Assembly (NCBI RefSeq): GCF_900128505.1
Contig: NZ_LT669939.1
Location: 55,538 to 119,537, forward strand
DNA from: Parabacteroides timonensis
GTDB lineage: Bacteria > Bacteroidota > Bacteroidia > Bacteroidales > Tannerellaceae
Reading direction: 5' to 3'
DNA length: 64,000 nucleotides
Below are positions 7,537 through 16,236 of the stretch, one piece after another. The notes beneath the pieces are model-generated. The model saw only the letters and a list, made by a program, of their open reading frames with translations. It was not told where the DNA came from and ran no database searches. The position numbers and the translations under genes were made by a program. Each line of letters begins with the position of its first letter. Within the stretch, counting starts at the first letter, position 1.

Positions 7537-9047
7537 TTTGATAGTAGATGTAAAGCTGTGGGGAGAAAGCGTAGGCTCTCTCTATTGGGAAAAGGAAAGC
7601 AATGCCGCCTTGTTCGACTATGAACGGAAGTTCATCCGCTCCGGTCTTGACATTTCTCCCATCATCATGCCCATCGGCCAGTACAAAATATCCCCTACCA
7701 GTTCCTTGAAAACTGCACCGACTGTTTCAAGGGGTTGCCCGGACTGTTTGCCGATTCACTACCGGATACTTTTGGAAACCAGATCATCAATGAATGGTTT
7801 GCCAGCAAGGGATTGTCCGGAGAAGAGATTACCCCTTTAGACAGGCTTTGTTATGTAGGTAAACGTGGCATGGGCGCACTGGAGTTTGAGCCGTCATCAT
7901 CAATCAACGGCATGAACGAATCATCAGTGCTCCATATCGAGGAACTGACGGAACTTGCCAAATCCATATTCACGGACAGAATGGCCTTTCAAGCCCAACT
8001 GCGTCAGGTAAGGAAGAAACATCTTGGATATATTGAAAGTGGGAACATCCGCCGGAGGTGCCAAGCCCAAAGCCATCATCGCCTATAATGATATTACCGG
8101 AGAGGTACGCTCCGGGCAGGTAAAAGCCCCTGAAGGATTCGGGTATTGGCTACTGAAATTTGATGGCGGCAAATACAGCGAACACACGTAGATAACGGAC
8201 AATCCCCAAGGAATAGGAAATATCGAATATGCCTATCACCGGATGGCAAAAGCCTGCGGAATCAATATGATGGAATGCCGGTCACTTCAGGAAAAAGAGT
8301 CATGCCACTTTATGACACGCCGTTTCGACCGCACGGAAGATCCATGTACAGACATTGGCCGGGCTTGCCCACTATGACCGTGACCAACGCCATTCATACG
8401 AAGAGATATTCCGCATCATGCGACAGATGAACCTGCCTTATCCCAGTCAGGAGGAACTATATCGAAGAATGGTGTTCAACGTCATGAGCCGGAACCATGA
8501 CGACCATAGCAAGAACTTCTCTTTCCTGATGGATAAACAAGGGAAGTGGAAACTGGCCCCAGCATACGACCTCTGCTACTCATACACACCAGGCGACAAA
8601 TGGACGAACCGCCACCAACTGTCACTCAACGGCAAACAAGATAATTTCACGACGGAAGACCTGCAAAAGGTGGGTGAGAACATGGGTATCCGGGAACACA
8701 AACAGATTATCGAAAAGGTACAGGAAACCGTATCGCATTGGCATGAGACTGCCAAGGATTGTGGGGTCAAACCGGAACACGCCGATTTTATCGGAAAAAA
8801 CCTGCTCTTGTTCGGCAAGCAACTGCATACGATCCAAATGCCGGACATTGCCAACGAACAAGAACAGGCTTTCATGAAGGCCATGCGGAATGATGACTTC
8901 AACACCATTCTGGAACTGAAGATGAGAGGATATCAGCCATCGGAGAACGTACTTAAAAGTCTCCAGCCTGATATATCCTCCACCACCTTCATCGCTGCCG
9001 CCAAAATCTTCCAAATGGAAGGGGTGCTAAAAAACTTCAGGACATAA
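7529..9047 (+). pseudogene. hipA: HipA-family kinase toxin, broken by frameshifts and a stop
   Basis: All parts of a HipA are recognisable (GLPGLFADSLPDTFGN; VGTSAGGAKPKA; MSRNHDDHSKNFSF; APAYDL) but in three frames. Shifts are needed near 7686, 8025 and 8342, and an in-frame TAG occurs at 8189-8191 (expected Gln or similar after YSEHT). The last 65 residues (8880-9047) carry an extra module, DDFNTILELKMRGYQPSENV, that also occurs in two transfer-operon proteins (30738-32210 and 32418-33611). Loss of a toxin is tolerated, so decay is plausible. Confidence 0.87.
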
Positions 9048-9141
9048 AGCCTGCGCAAAGCCCGATTACAGGCATCAATAAGCGAAGCATAGAATTGGGG
9101 GATTAGCCCACAAGCCACATCTCACACCATTCAATATAAGA

Positions 9142-9201
9142 GTAAATATATTAATTATTATCTATTGTATTTTGATTTAACAGTTAATATATTTACCTTT
9201 G
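9142..9201 (+). promoter_or_regulatory. Promoter/operator of the third hip module
   Basis: GTAAATATATTAA (9142-9154) and its exact reverse complement TTAATATATTTAC (9184-9196) flank 29 bp. The promoter is a textbook TTTG (9171-9174), 19 bp, TACCTTTG (9194-9201), with the -7 box overlapping the right arm, so binding would block transcription. Confidence 0.78.
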
Positions 9202-9232
9202 CAATATGACAACGAATCACATCACCCAAGCC

Positions 9233-9526
9233 ATGGCTAATCCGGAAATCATAGCGGAACTGGGCAGGCGATTTAAGGAATACAGGCTAACCTATAGGTT
9301 CACCCAGAAAGAGGCTGCCGAGAAAGCCGGTGTCAGCCTTATCACCTTGCGCCAGTTTGAGAACGGGAAGGCCTATAACATCAATATGGGCAACTTTCTT
9401 GCCCTGTTGCGAGTAGTAGACTGTCTGGAACAGATGGACGACCTGCTACCGGAAATACCTGTTTCAGCCTATACAATGGAACAAATAATGAATAAAAAGC
9501 CGAAAAGGATAAGACATGGAAAATAA
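9233..9526 (+). CDS. hipB: HipB-like antitoxin of the third hip module
   Basis: An XRE-type HTH protein (FTQKEAAEKAGVSLITLRQF) with a short C-terminal tail. I prefer ATG 9233 (MANPEIIAELGRRF) because the alternative ATG 9206 begins 5 nt after the -7 box and would be almost leaderless; the family also usually begins close to this motif. It overlaps hipA by 11 bp. Its likely operator is the inverted repeat at 9142-9196. Confidence 0.83.
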   Translation: MANPEIIAELGRRFKEYRLTYRFTQKEAAEKAGVSLITLRQFENGKAYNINMGNFLALLRVVDCLEQMDDLLPEIPVSAYTMEQIMNKKPKRIRHGK

Positions 9527-11042
9527 TGTTGTGAGTGTTATGTTATGGGGGGAAGAAGTCGGAAAGCTCTATTGGGACGAAAGGAGCAAAAGAGCCGTCT
9601 TCAACTATCATCCGGACTTCATCAAGAAAGGAGTGGAAATCGCCCCACTGACCGCTTCTGTCAAAGGATCGGTGGCAAAAGGTATGCCCATACTCGGAAA
9701 CAGAGAAAAGATTTATCAAGGTCTCCCACCGTTTTTGGCAGATTCATTGCCTGACCGATGGGGTAACATGGTCTTCGACCAATGGGCGGCACAAAACCAT
9801 ATCCCCAAGCGCAAACTCACGCCGGTAGATAAATTGTCTTTCATCGGGAAACGGGGAATGGGAGCCTTTGAGTTCATTCCGGCCACTCCGGGATTGGAAT
9901 CCTCTTCTACCCTACAGATAGAGGGTTTATACCAACTGGCACGCCGTATCTTTGAGGAACGGGAGGAAATATCCGTGCAAGATGATGAAGCACTGCAACT
10001 GCAAAGTATCTATGAGGTAGGTACATCAGCCGGAGGGCAGCACCCGAAAGCCATCATCGCCATCAATGAAACGACACATGGTATACGTTCCGGCCAAGTT
10101 CCTTTGTCAGAGGGCTATACCTACTACATATTGAAGTTTGCAGAGGGTGATGATTTTCCGTTCACGCAAATGGAAATGGTATATTATGAGATGGCAAAAG
10201 AAGCCGGGATTACGATGATGCCTTCCCGACTCATTCAAATTGAGGGGAAACATCACTTTCTGACGGAGCGTTACGATAGGATAAACGGAGAGAAGATACA
10301 TACACAGACACTTGCAGCCATGAATCCGGACGCAACAAGCTATGAGGATTTGTTTGAAGTCTGCCGAAAGCTGAGCATCCCGGCCAGCGAACAGTCCGAA
10401 CTGTACCGCCGGATGGTATTCAATGTCATGGGCGGCAACGTGGATGACCACATCAAGAATTTCTCTTTCCTGATGGAAAGAAACGGCACATGGCATATCA
10501 CCCCAGCATACGACATGACATTCACCACCAATTTAGACGGTGCGGCCTATGAAAACGTACACTCTATGAATATTGCGGGGAAAGATAACGGCATCACGGA
10601 AGATGACCTGCTGCAATTTGCCAGACAGAATGGAATAAAGAATGCGAAAAGGATAATCGAGGAAGTCAGCCTTGCCATCAGCCATTTCTACGATTATGCC
10701 ACCAATTATCAAATCGATGACTATTGGAAAGACCGTATCGAAGAGCATCTTTCCGGCTTGCTATCTCCGATCATAGGGAAAACCATGAAACACTACCTGC
10801 CCACCATTGTCGAACCCTACGAAACAGAGGACAGCTTTCTGGTATCAGAAATCAACATCATCGAAAACACTCGGCATGATTTCCGTATCGAGGCCATCAT
10901 CAACGGAAAGCGACAGAAATATATTGCCGGGCATAAAAGCGATTTGGCTGCTGAAATCATTGCCAAAGGCAGAAACAAGATGACCGTTGAGAACAAGAAA
11001 GAACTTGTGGAACGGTTGTTACTGCCTTTGGCTAGAAGATAA
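9516..11042 (+). CDS. hipA: HipA-family Ser/Thr kinase toxin with extended C-terminus
   Basis: A 508-residue complete HipA: N-terminal subdomain (SVMLWGEEVGKLYW), Gly-rich loop GTSAGGQHPK (169-178), Lys207 in ILKF, catalytic NVDDHIKN (308-315) and Asp333 in TPAYDM. HipA kinases phosphorylate aminoacyl-tRNA synthetases (GltX in E. coli) and cause growth arrest. About 80 residues longer than the copy at 43471-44757: the extra tail (from about residue 425) is not recognised. Overlap with the upstream antitoxin implies coupled synthesis. All kinase residues are intact. Confidence 0.9.
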   Translation: MENNVVSVMLWGEEVGKLYWDERSKRAVFNYHPDFIKKGVEIAPLTASVKGSVAKGMPILGNREKIYQGLPPFLADSLPDRWGNMVFDQWAAQNHIPKRKLTPVDKLSFIGKRGMGAFEFIPATPGLESSSTLQIEGLYQLARRIFEEREEISVQDDEALQLQSIYEVGTSAGGQHPKAIIAINETTHGIRSGQVPLSEGYTYYILKFAEGDDFPFTQMEMVYYEMAKEAGITMMPSRLIQIEGKHHFLTERYDRINGEKIHTQTLAAMNPDATSYEDLFEVCRKLSIPASEQSELYRRMVFNVMGGNVDDHIKNFSFLMERNGTWHITPAYDMTFTTNLDGAAYENVHSMNIAGKDNGITEDDLLQFARQNGIKNAKRIIEEVSLAISHFYDYATNYQIDDYWKDRIEEHLSGLLSPIIGKTMKHYLPTIVEPYETEDSFLVSEINIIENTRHDFRIEAIINGKRQKYIAGHKSDLAAEIIAKGRNKMTVENKKELVERLLLPLARR

Positions 11043-11057
11043 AAACAGACGAATAAA

Positions 11058-11097
11058 AGAAGAGAGGGTGTCATTCCTTGTTAACACACCCTCTTCT
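11058..11097 (+). terminator. Hairpin after the third hip module
   Basis: AGAAGAGAGGGTGT (11058-11071) pairs, with a bulge, with ACACACCCTCTTCT (11084-11097). No strong T-run follows; Bacteroidetes terminators often show this. Confidence 0.6.
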
Positions 11098-11208
11098 GAC
11101 TTCATGTACCATTACTCAAAACAGAGCTTGATACGACTCTTTAAGCCTTGTAGTTACAATCCGTAACTTTTCGGAAAGGTCATTTTAGTTTTGATACCTC
11201 CATATCCT

Positions 11209-11505
11209 CTAATAAGTTCTCACAGTAAATTGACCATAACCATTAACGACAACAGCACTATTACCAGCAAGAATTGGCAAATTAACTCCATTTTGTATCA
11301 CAGCTGTAATTTGATTAGTGGTAACATCTGTGAATGCGGCCACATTCAACATATCCAACATTAACGACAATGGCGAATCAGCCACAACACCCACAATATT
11401 AGCAACCCATCCTCCAGGAGTAGTGTTCGTAATCACTTTTACGTATCCTGTCAAATTCATATTTTTGTTATTATCACTTTCTTTTATAGTCATAATGTTT
11501 CTCAT
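11209..11505 (-). CDS. Small hydrophobic protein of unknown function, divergent to the next gene
   Basis: From ATG 11505 it gives 98 residues; ATG 11493 and ATG 11460 (MNLTGYVKV) are alternatives. The first 15 residues are polar, then a beta-rich, hydrophobic, uncharged body follows (GGWVANIVGVVADSPLSLML, AVIQNGVNLPILAGNSAVVV). I recognise no family. It is transcribed away from the gene at 11580 with only a perfect hairpin between the two starts. AT-rich composition marks the pair as cargo. Confidence 0.42.
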   Translation of the reverse strand: MRNIMTIKESDNNKNMNLTGYVKVITNTTPGGWVANIVGVVADSPLSLMLDMLNVAAFTDVTTNQITAVIQNGVNLPILAGNSAVVVNGYGQFTVRTY

Positions 11506-11570
11506 TTTTCTCCTACTCTCTCCAAGGCTTTTCGGGTTCCGAAAAGCCTTGGAGAGAGTAGGAGAAAAAT
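11504..11570. repeat. Perfect 32-bp inverted repeat with 3-nt loop
   Basis: 11504-11535 and 11539-11570 are exact reverse complements around the loop GTT; the arm begins ATTTTTCTCCTACTCTCTCC. It fills almost the whole space between the divergent starts at 11505 and 11580. It is too long for an ordinary terminator and sits at gene starts rather than ends, so a cruciform, a regulatory RNA hairpin in both leaders, or a recombination scar are options. Confidence 0.95.
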
Positions 11571-11579
11571 ATTCAAAAA

Positions 11580-12365
11580 ATGGAAATTTTACTACCAAGA
11601 GATACAAAAAGCCTTATAGAGACATTTCATGGAATGAGAACAGAAATCGACAATAACGAATATGTTATGATTTTTCAAGAAGTTATCAATCGCTTGCATC
11701 CCCAATCAGCAGATGTCGAAGTTGACTTCTCAAAAATGAGAGAGTTGCTACAAAATATCATTGGGAAATATGCCCCTAACACTAAAATCGACATTTTCAT
11801 GCAACAATTCAATCAATACATTTTACCTAAACGAGTAGAAGCTATAGATTCTAAGATTACTAAATCATGGTTAAATGAACAAAGAATTTCTATCATAAAT
11901 TTAGGTGGAATTGGTGAAATTCCAGACACTTTAGATGTCAATGTTGAAGACAAAATAAATAATAAAAACAAGCTTTTAATTGGAGATGCCATGTGTCTAT
12001 CCAGCTATTTTGACAACAATAGTTGTGATATTGTCATTGCACTATTATTACCCATTACACAAATGTCCGGTGAAGGTGATACAAAAGAAGGTAGAAAAAG
12101 AGCTATTCAAAATGTTTTATCTGGAGTTTATAGTATTTTAGACATTTCTGGCACCAGTAAAGCTTATATAGAATTTAACTGTAATAGTGGAGATAGTAAA
12201 GTTGAAGAATCGGAACTAGAACAAATAGGTTCGACTTTCAGCTTCGTTTTTGAAAATAAATATCCACATTGTCCTAAAGAGCACAATCTGTATTGTAGAA
12301 AATTCGCCGATAAAAAGAACTGGCAAGAGAATGATAATGAAATGATTCCATGCATAAACTCATAA
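11580..12365 (+). CDS. Unknown protein with a possible methyltransferase-like core
   Basis: 261 residues, AT-rich gene. The N-terminal half is alpha-helical. From about residue 105, ISIINLGGIGE, then LDVN, then LLIGDAMCLSSYFDNNSCDI followed by VIALLLP resemble motifs I, II and III-IV of class I SAM-dependent methyltransferases, though the glycine motif is degenerate and the family is not certain. ATG 11580 follows directly on the hairpin. Downstream is a terminator at 12409-12456. The substrate, if any, is unknown; the divergent small protein is the obvious candidate partner. Confidence 0.6.
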   Translation: MEILLPRDTKSLIETFHGMRTEIDNNEYVMIFQEVINRLHPQSADVEVDFSKMRELLQNIIGKYAPNTKIDIFMQQFNQYILPKRVEAIDSKITKSWLNEQRISIINLGGIGEIPDTLDVNVEDKINNKNKLLIGDAMCLSSYFDNNSCDIVIALLLPITQMSGEGDTKEGRKRAIQNVLSGVYSILDISGTSKAYIEFNCNSGDSKVEESELEQIGSTFSFVFENKYPHCPKEHNLYCRKFADKKNWQENDNEMIPCINS

Positions 12366-12408
12366 GATGCTCATTTTATAAAGTACAATTTTTAACAATT
12401 AACAAATA

Positions 12409-12456
12409 AAAAGGGTCGTATCAAATTTTCCTATCGAGAAAATATACGACTCTTTT
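12409..12456 (+). terminator. Terminator of the 11580-12365 gene
   Basis: AAAAGGGTCGTAT (12409-12421) pairs with ATACGACTCTTTT (12444-12456) with one mismatch; the stem ends in a T-run, so it may work in both directions. Confidence 0.65.
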
Positions 12457-12460
12457 ATAA

Positions 12461-12622
12461 CAAATGCACCTCCTGCAACCTCACCAGTCCCAAATACAGC
12501 TTCAAGAACACCTCTTGATACACCTTCAGATCCGAGAAATAAGCAAAAGACTTCCGTCAAAAAAAAGGTTGATAAATGATCGTTCACTCAGAATCTCTAT
12601 TTCTGGATAACATTCTTTGTCT
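12461..12622 (-). pseudogene. Truncated second copy of the 3' end of the 13825-14808 gene
   Basis: About 160 bp match 13834-13996 closely at first (CTCCTGCAACCTCACCA shared; then scattered differences). Only the last 50 or so codons are present, with disrupted continuation, so this is a remnant. The duplication brackets the Fic gene, suggesting that the Fic cassette arrived with, or was captured by, a copy of the gene end. Confidence 0.62.
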
Positions 12623-12638
12623 CTCAAAAAGAATCTCT

Positions 12639-12723
12639 ATCGGGACAGAACAATAAACAAAAGTACAAATATCAGGCCAACTTGTCCCGATATATGATTA
12701 ATATTTGTTATTTTTGTCCCGAT
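12639..12723 (+). promoter_or_regulatory. Fic gene promoter with three TGTCCCGAT operators
   Basis: TGTCCCGAT occurs at 12683-12691 and 12715-12723, 32 bp apart (about three helical turns), and inverted as ATCGGGACA at 12639-12647. The last copy overlaps the end of the -7 box TATTTTTG (12709-12716). The winged-helix domain of the Fic protein is the likely binder. Confidence 0.55.
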
Positions 12724-12737
12724 AAAAGAATTATAAC

Positions 12738-13772
12738 ATGACTATTGAAAATGAAATCCTCCAATACCTGCACCATCATCCCCTATCAAACAGGGTTGAA
12801 ATAACGCTTGGGATAACCAATCCTCCCAGTGACAGGACTATAAAAAGACTACTGGCCGATGCCGTAACCAAAGGAATGATAGAGGTAGAAGGGCGTGGTC
12901 CGGCAACCAAGTATAGCCTTACTCCACAATCACATGTAACCATGCCATTAGACCTTGCTACCTATTTCAGCAAGGACATAGACGAACGTGTAATACAGGA
13001 AACATTCAATTTCCAGCTCATCAAAGAACTTCTTCCCAAAGTCAGCCTATTTACAAACGAAGAAAAACATATACTAATCACAGCCCAACAACAATTCAAA
13101 AACAATGTATCCGGAATGAGCGACTTGGAATATCGAAAAGAAATGGAACGATTAGGAGTTGATTTGTCATGGAAATCCTCTCAAATAGAAGGAAACACCT
13201 ATTCATTGTTGGAAACTGAACGGCTATTAAAAGAGAAGCAGACCGCTTCCGGTAAAACCAAAGAGGAAGCCATTATGTTGCTGAATCATAAAGAAGCATT
13301 AGATTTTATATTGGATGAACCTGATTATCTAAAAGACATTACCATACATCGTATCGAAGACATTCATTCCATCTTAACGAAAGACCTTGATGTTGACCGC
13401 AATATCAGACATCGGCGTGTTGGTATCACCGGAACGAATTACCGTCCGTTAGATAATGAGTTTCAAATAAGAGAAGCCCTTGAAGACACTTGTAACCTGA
13501 TAAATAGCAAAGAAAATATTTTTGAAAAAGCCCTGTTGGCATTAGTTTTATTATCTTATATTCAAGCTTTCACAGATGGAAACAAGCGAACGGCACGCAT
13601 CACAGCCAACGCCATCCTTATAGCTAATGGTTACTGTCCTATATCTTTCCGCACAGTAGATTCCATTGACTATAAAAAAGCAATGTTGATTTTTTATGAA
13701 CAAAACAATCTGTCTGCCTTCAAAAAAATATTTATTGAACAGTTCTTATTTGCAGTAAAGACTTATTTTTAA
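12738..13772 (+). CDS. Fic/Doc-type protein with N-terminal winged helix and altered Fic motif
   Basis: 344 residues. Residues 5-60 look like a winged-helix DNA-binding domain (PSDRTIKRLLADAVTKGM, then RGPATKYSLT). SSQIEGN (147-153) fits the inhibitory-helix motif (S/T)xxxE(G/N) of autoinhibited Fic proteins. The Fic loop reads IQAFTDGNKRTAR (275-287): the phosphate-binding DGNKR is intact but the catalytic His (HxFx) is Gln. Fic enzymes transfer AMP or other phosphate-containing groups to proteins; without the His this one may be inactive, non-AMPylating or purely regulatory. The gene stands alone with its own promoter, operators and terminator. Confidence 0.85.
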   Translation: MTIENEILQYLHHHPLSNRVEITLGITNPPSDRTIKRLLADAVTKGMIEVEGRGPATKYSLTPQSHVTMPLDLATYFSKDIDERVIQETFNFQLIKELLPKVSLFTNEEKHILITAQQQFKNNVSGMSDLEYRKEMERLGVDLSWKSSQIEGNTYSLLETERLLKEKQTASGKTKEEAIMLLNHKEALDFILDEPDYLKDITIHRIEDIHSILTKDLDVDRNIRHRRVGITGTNYRPLDNEFQIREALEDTCNLINSKENIFEKALLALVLLSYIQAFTDGNKRTARITANAILIANGYCPISFRTVDSIDYKKAMLIFYEQNNLSAFKKIFIEQFLFAVKTYF

Positions 13773-13784
13773 AGGAACTCTAAC

Positions 13785-13819
13785 AATTGCAGTGCTTCTT
13801 ACATAGAGGCACTACAATT
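13785..13819 (+). terminator. Terminator after the Fic gene
   Basis: AATTGCAGTGC (13785-13795) pairs with GCACTACAATT (13809-13819), one mismatch, followed by ATTCTTTAT. It may serve both the Fic gene and the convergent minus-strand operon. Confidence 0.55.
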
Positions 13820-13824
13820 ATTCT

Positions 13825-14808
13825 TTATCCCAACAAATGTACCTCCTGCAACCTCACCAATCCCAAATACAGCTTCAAGAACACCTCCTGATACACCTTC
13901 AAATCCGGGAAATAAACAAAAGATTTCCGGGCAAAAGAAAGGCAGGTAAATGGCCGCTCATTCGGAACTTCCATTTCAGGATAGCGTTTCTTCGCCTGGT
14001 CAACCGCCATCTTGTTCAGTGAAGCCACAAAGTTGGCCTGCCGTATCGGATTCCATTTCGGGGTTTCAAGAATCACCATCCCATCCTTCCTCTCAGGAAT
14101 AACCACATACTCACCCTGCACGTTACGGGCGTAATAGCACACAAAAGACAAGGCTTCATAGACATTATCCCCCACATGGATACCGATTACCCGTCCTTCG
14201 GCCGGTGTACCGGCAAAACACTCCGTAATCTGCTTCATGGCATATCCATGTAACAAGGCAGCATCAGAAGCCAACAGATAAGCCGGTGCGGTACGCTCAC
14301 CACCCTTATCAATGGCAGCAAAGACAGAAGGACTCCAACAGAGATGGATAAGCTTTCCTTTCTCTTTCTCCCGCAGGAAAGCGACACATAAACGGTTGTC
14401 AAAAACCAAACGGGATTCTTTCGTTTCCGGATGGAACTGGAACACGTTCCGCACCTTATCAGGTTTGTGTATATCCATCATCAGATAGCCTTGCCATCCG
14501 GACACATGCTTTGTCTTCAATGTTGTTTCGCTTTCCTCTACATCGAAGAGATAAGACAAGAGTTTTTCCCGCTTGCAACATACGGAGAGAGAAAACTCAT
14601 CCTGTCCTTTCATCTGCTGCATATCCAACGAAAGAACAAATGCCAATTGCCAAGGAGTAAGTTCGGAAAAGCCATGTAATTCGATACAAGAGAACGAACC
14701 TTTTTCCGGTGAGTAAATGATATACCCTCGGCCATCAATCTCGTATCTCAACATGAAATCCCCCTGTTCGGTGGGATGATAATTCTGTAAAACAGTCTGA
14801 TAATTCAT
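13825..14808 (-). CDS. Conserved hypothetical protein of the mobilisation operon
   Basis: 327 residues, no signal peptide or membrane segment, no recognised catalytic motif. The C-terminal part (KRYPEMEVPNERPFTCLSFA, then KVYQEVFLKLYLGLVRLQEV) is the part duplicated at 12461-12622. It follows the relaxase gene by 27 bp on the same strand, so a role in DNA processing or mobilisation is inferred from position only. Confidence 0.75.
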   Translation of the reverse strand: MNYQTVLQNYHPTEQGDFMLRYEIDGRGYIIYSPEKGSFSCIELHGFSELTPWQLAFVLSLDMQQMKGQDEFSLSVCCKREKLLSYLFDVEESETTLKTKHVSGWQGYLMMDIHKPDKVRNVFQFHPETKESRLVFDNRLCVAFLREKEKGKLIHLCWSPSVFAAIDKGGERTAPAYLLASDAALLHGYAMKQITECFAGTPAEGRVIGIHVGDNVYEALSFVCYYARNVQGEYVVIPERKDGMVILETPKWNPIRQANFVASLNKMAVDQAKKRYPEMEVPNERPFTCLSFARKSFVYFPDLKVYQEVFLKLYLGLVRLQEVHLLG

Positions 14809-14835
14809 AAAGAAAATGTATTAAGTTAGTATTCA

Positions 14836-16236
14836 TCATAAAGAGAAATCGGGGCCGCTCTTCCGTTTCCGTTTCTTTTTGGACGGCATGAAATCATCCT
14901 CTTGCGACTTCTTACCGCTACCAGTGATGTCGAACTCCGGAATGGACGTAACACCTCCACCCTGCATATAAAAAGCCTCACGATCCACCCGTTCACGGAA
15001 TTCCCCTACCCTATCGATATGCGGTGAGAGACCGACTGCCGCGCCATCAAAATGTCTCTGGATATTCTGATAAGTGAGCTGGCGGGAAAGATCCACACCC
15101 TTGAAGATATGAGGATCTTCCACGTTTTCCATATAGAAAGAAATCCCGTATGCGCCTTTGCCGTTTACATGCTCCGTCACCCGGATCGATTCATCCGCCA
15201 AGTTCTTCTTGAAAACCTCATATCCGGACGAAGCGTTCAAAGCCCTGAACACATGGTCATAGAGATAATGCATCTGTTCATCGGCGCTCATGCCCCGGCC
15301 ATCAAAACGGATATTACCAAAACGATATTTCTGAGGAAGTGAAGCGTCCTTCAGGTAAAAGCCTGAATCCTTGATGCCATAGACATAATAGGATTTGTCC
15401 TTCTTGGTGACCAGACGCATATACAATCCTTCTTGCTCCAGGTTCCTTCGGAAATCGGATGTACTTTCGGAAAAAGAGTAGATGCGGTCAAGCTGTTGTA
15501 ACAATTCATCCTTGAACAAGGGTTTGAAAAAGCCTCCTTTTTCCAGCAATACGAAAAGGTCGTCATAATTTTCATCGCCCAGCAGGACACGCCACTCTTC
15601 ATTGGCCAGTTTTATTTCTTGCAAGGGTTTATCCAAAGACTGGTATGTATCGGACTGTTTCAGAACAGCCGATACCTTATCCTTATAACTGTAACTACGC
15701 ATGGCTTTTTTCAAGGCCGCATAGAAATAATAGTTACGGTACTGCGATTCTCCCAATGTGGTTTTCCTGCTGTTTTCCTTTACCAAAGGCAACAATCCAT
15801 ACTTCTGCTCCAGTGCCCTTGAAATCTTCTCAGAACGGCTGTAATTATTCCCGGAAGGAATGCTCTTGCCTTCCTCATCGATAGTGGTCAGCAGCACATG
15901 CACATGGCTGTGTGCCTTGTCGGTATTTAGGACAACGGCATAACAGGACTTTCCGTACCCCATCCCCTCGATGTATTCCCCGGTAAGAGAAAGCCACTGT
16001 TCATCGGAAAGGCTTTCTCCCGGATAGAGGCTCAGAATAAATTCCGTATAAGGTAGTTTCACCCGGTCATTCAACTGGGAGATGAGTTTCATGTAGGCAG
16101 GCATGGCGGCCAGCTCGTCACCGGTGGAGGTGCAAAGCACTTTCCCGTTTCCTTCCTTGACCTTGAAAAGCTGGTATTCGATTTTCCGGCTCATGGATAG
16201 GTGGGATGAGAAAGAAGGCTGTATCTCGGCTATCAT
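14836..16236 (-). CDS. mobA: Relaxase/mobilisation nuclease (MOBP-like)
   Basis: 466 residues. The N-terminal nuclease domain carries the metal-binding triad in DKAHSHVHVLLTTIDEEG (about residues 106-123), the hallmark HxH pattern of MOB relaxases; upstream Tyr residues (for example KIEYQLF) are candidates for the DNA-cleaving nucleophile. It would nick oriT, stay covalently bound to the 5' end and lead the strand into the transfer channel. The basic tail (PSKKKRKRKSGPDFSL) may bind DNA or the coupling protein. Its start overlaps the stop of the accessory gene by 4 nt (ATGA). The nearest oriT candidate is at 16570-16640. Confidence 0.9.
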   Translation of the reverse strand: MIAEIQPSFSSHLSMSRKIEYQLFKVKEGNGKVLCTSTGDELAAMPAYMKLISQLNDRVKLPYTEFILSLYPGESLSDEQWLSLTGEYIEGMGYGKSCYAVVLNTDKAHSHVHVLLTTIDEEGKSIPSGNNYSRSEKISRALEQKYGLLPLVKENSRKTTLGESQYRNYYFYAALKKAMRSYSYKDKVSAVLKQSDTYQSLDKPLQEIKLANEEWRVLLGDENYDDLFVLLEKGGFFKPLFKDELLQQLDRIYSFSESTSDFRRNLEQEGLYMRLVTKKDKSYYVYGIKDSGFYLKDASLPQKYRFGNIRFDGRGMSADEQMHYLYDHVFRALNASSGYEVFKKNLADESIRVTEHVNGKGAYGISFYMENVEDPHIFKGVDLSRQLTYQNIQRHFDGAAVGLSPHIDRVGEFRERVDREAFYMQGGGVTSIPEFDITGSGKKSQEDDFMPSKKKRKRKSGPDFSL

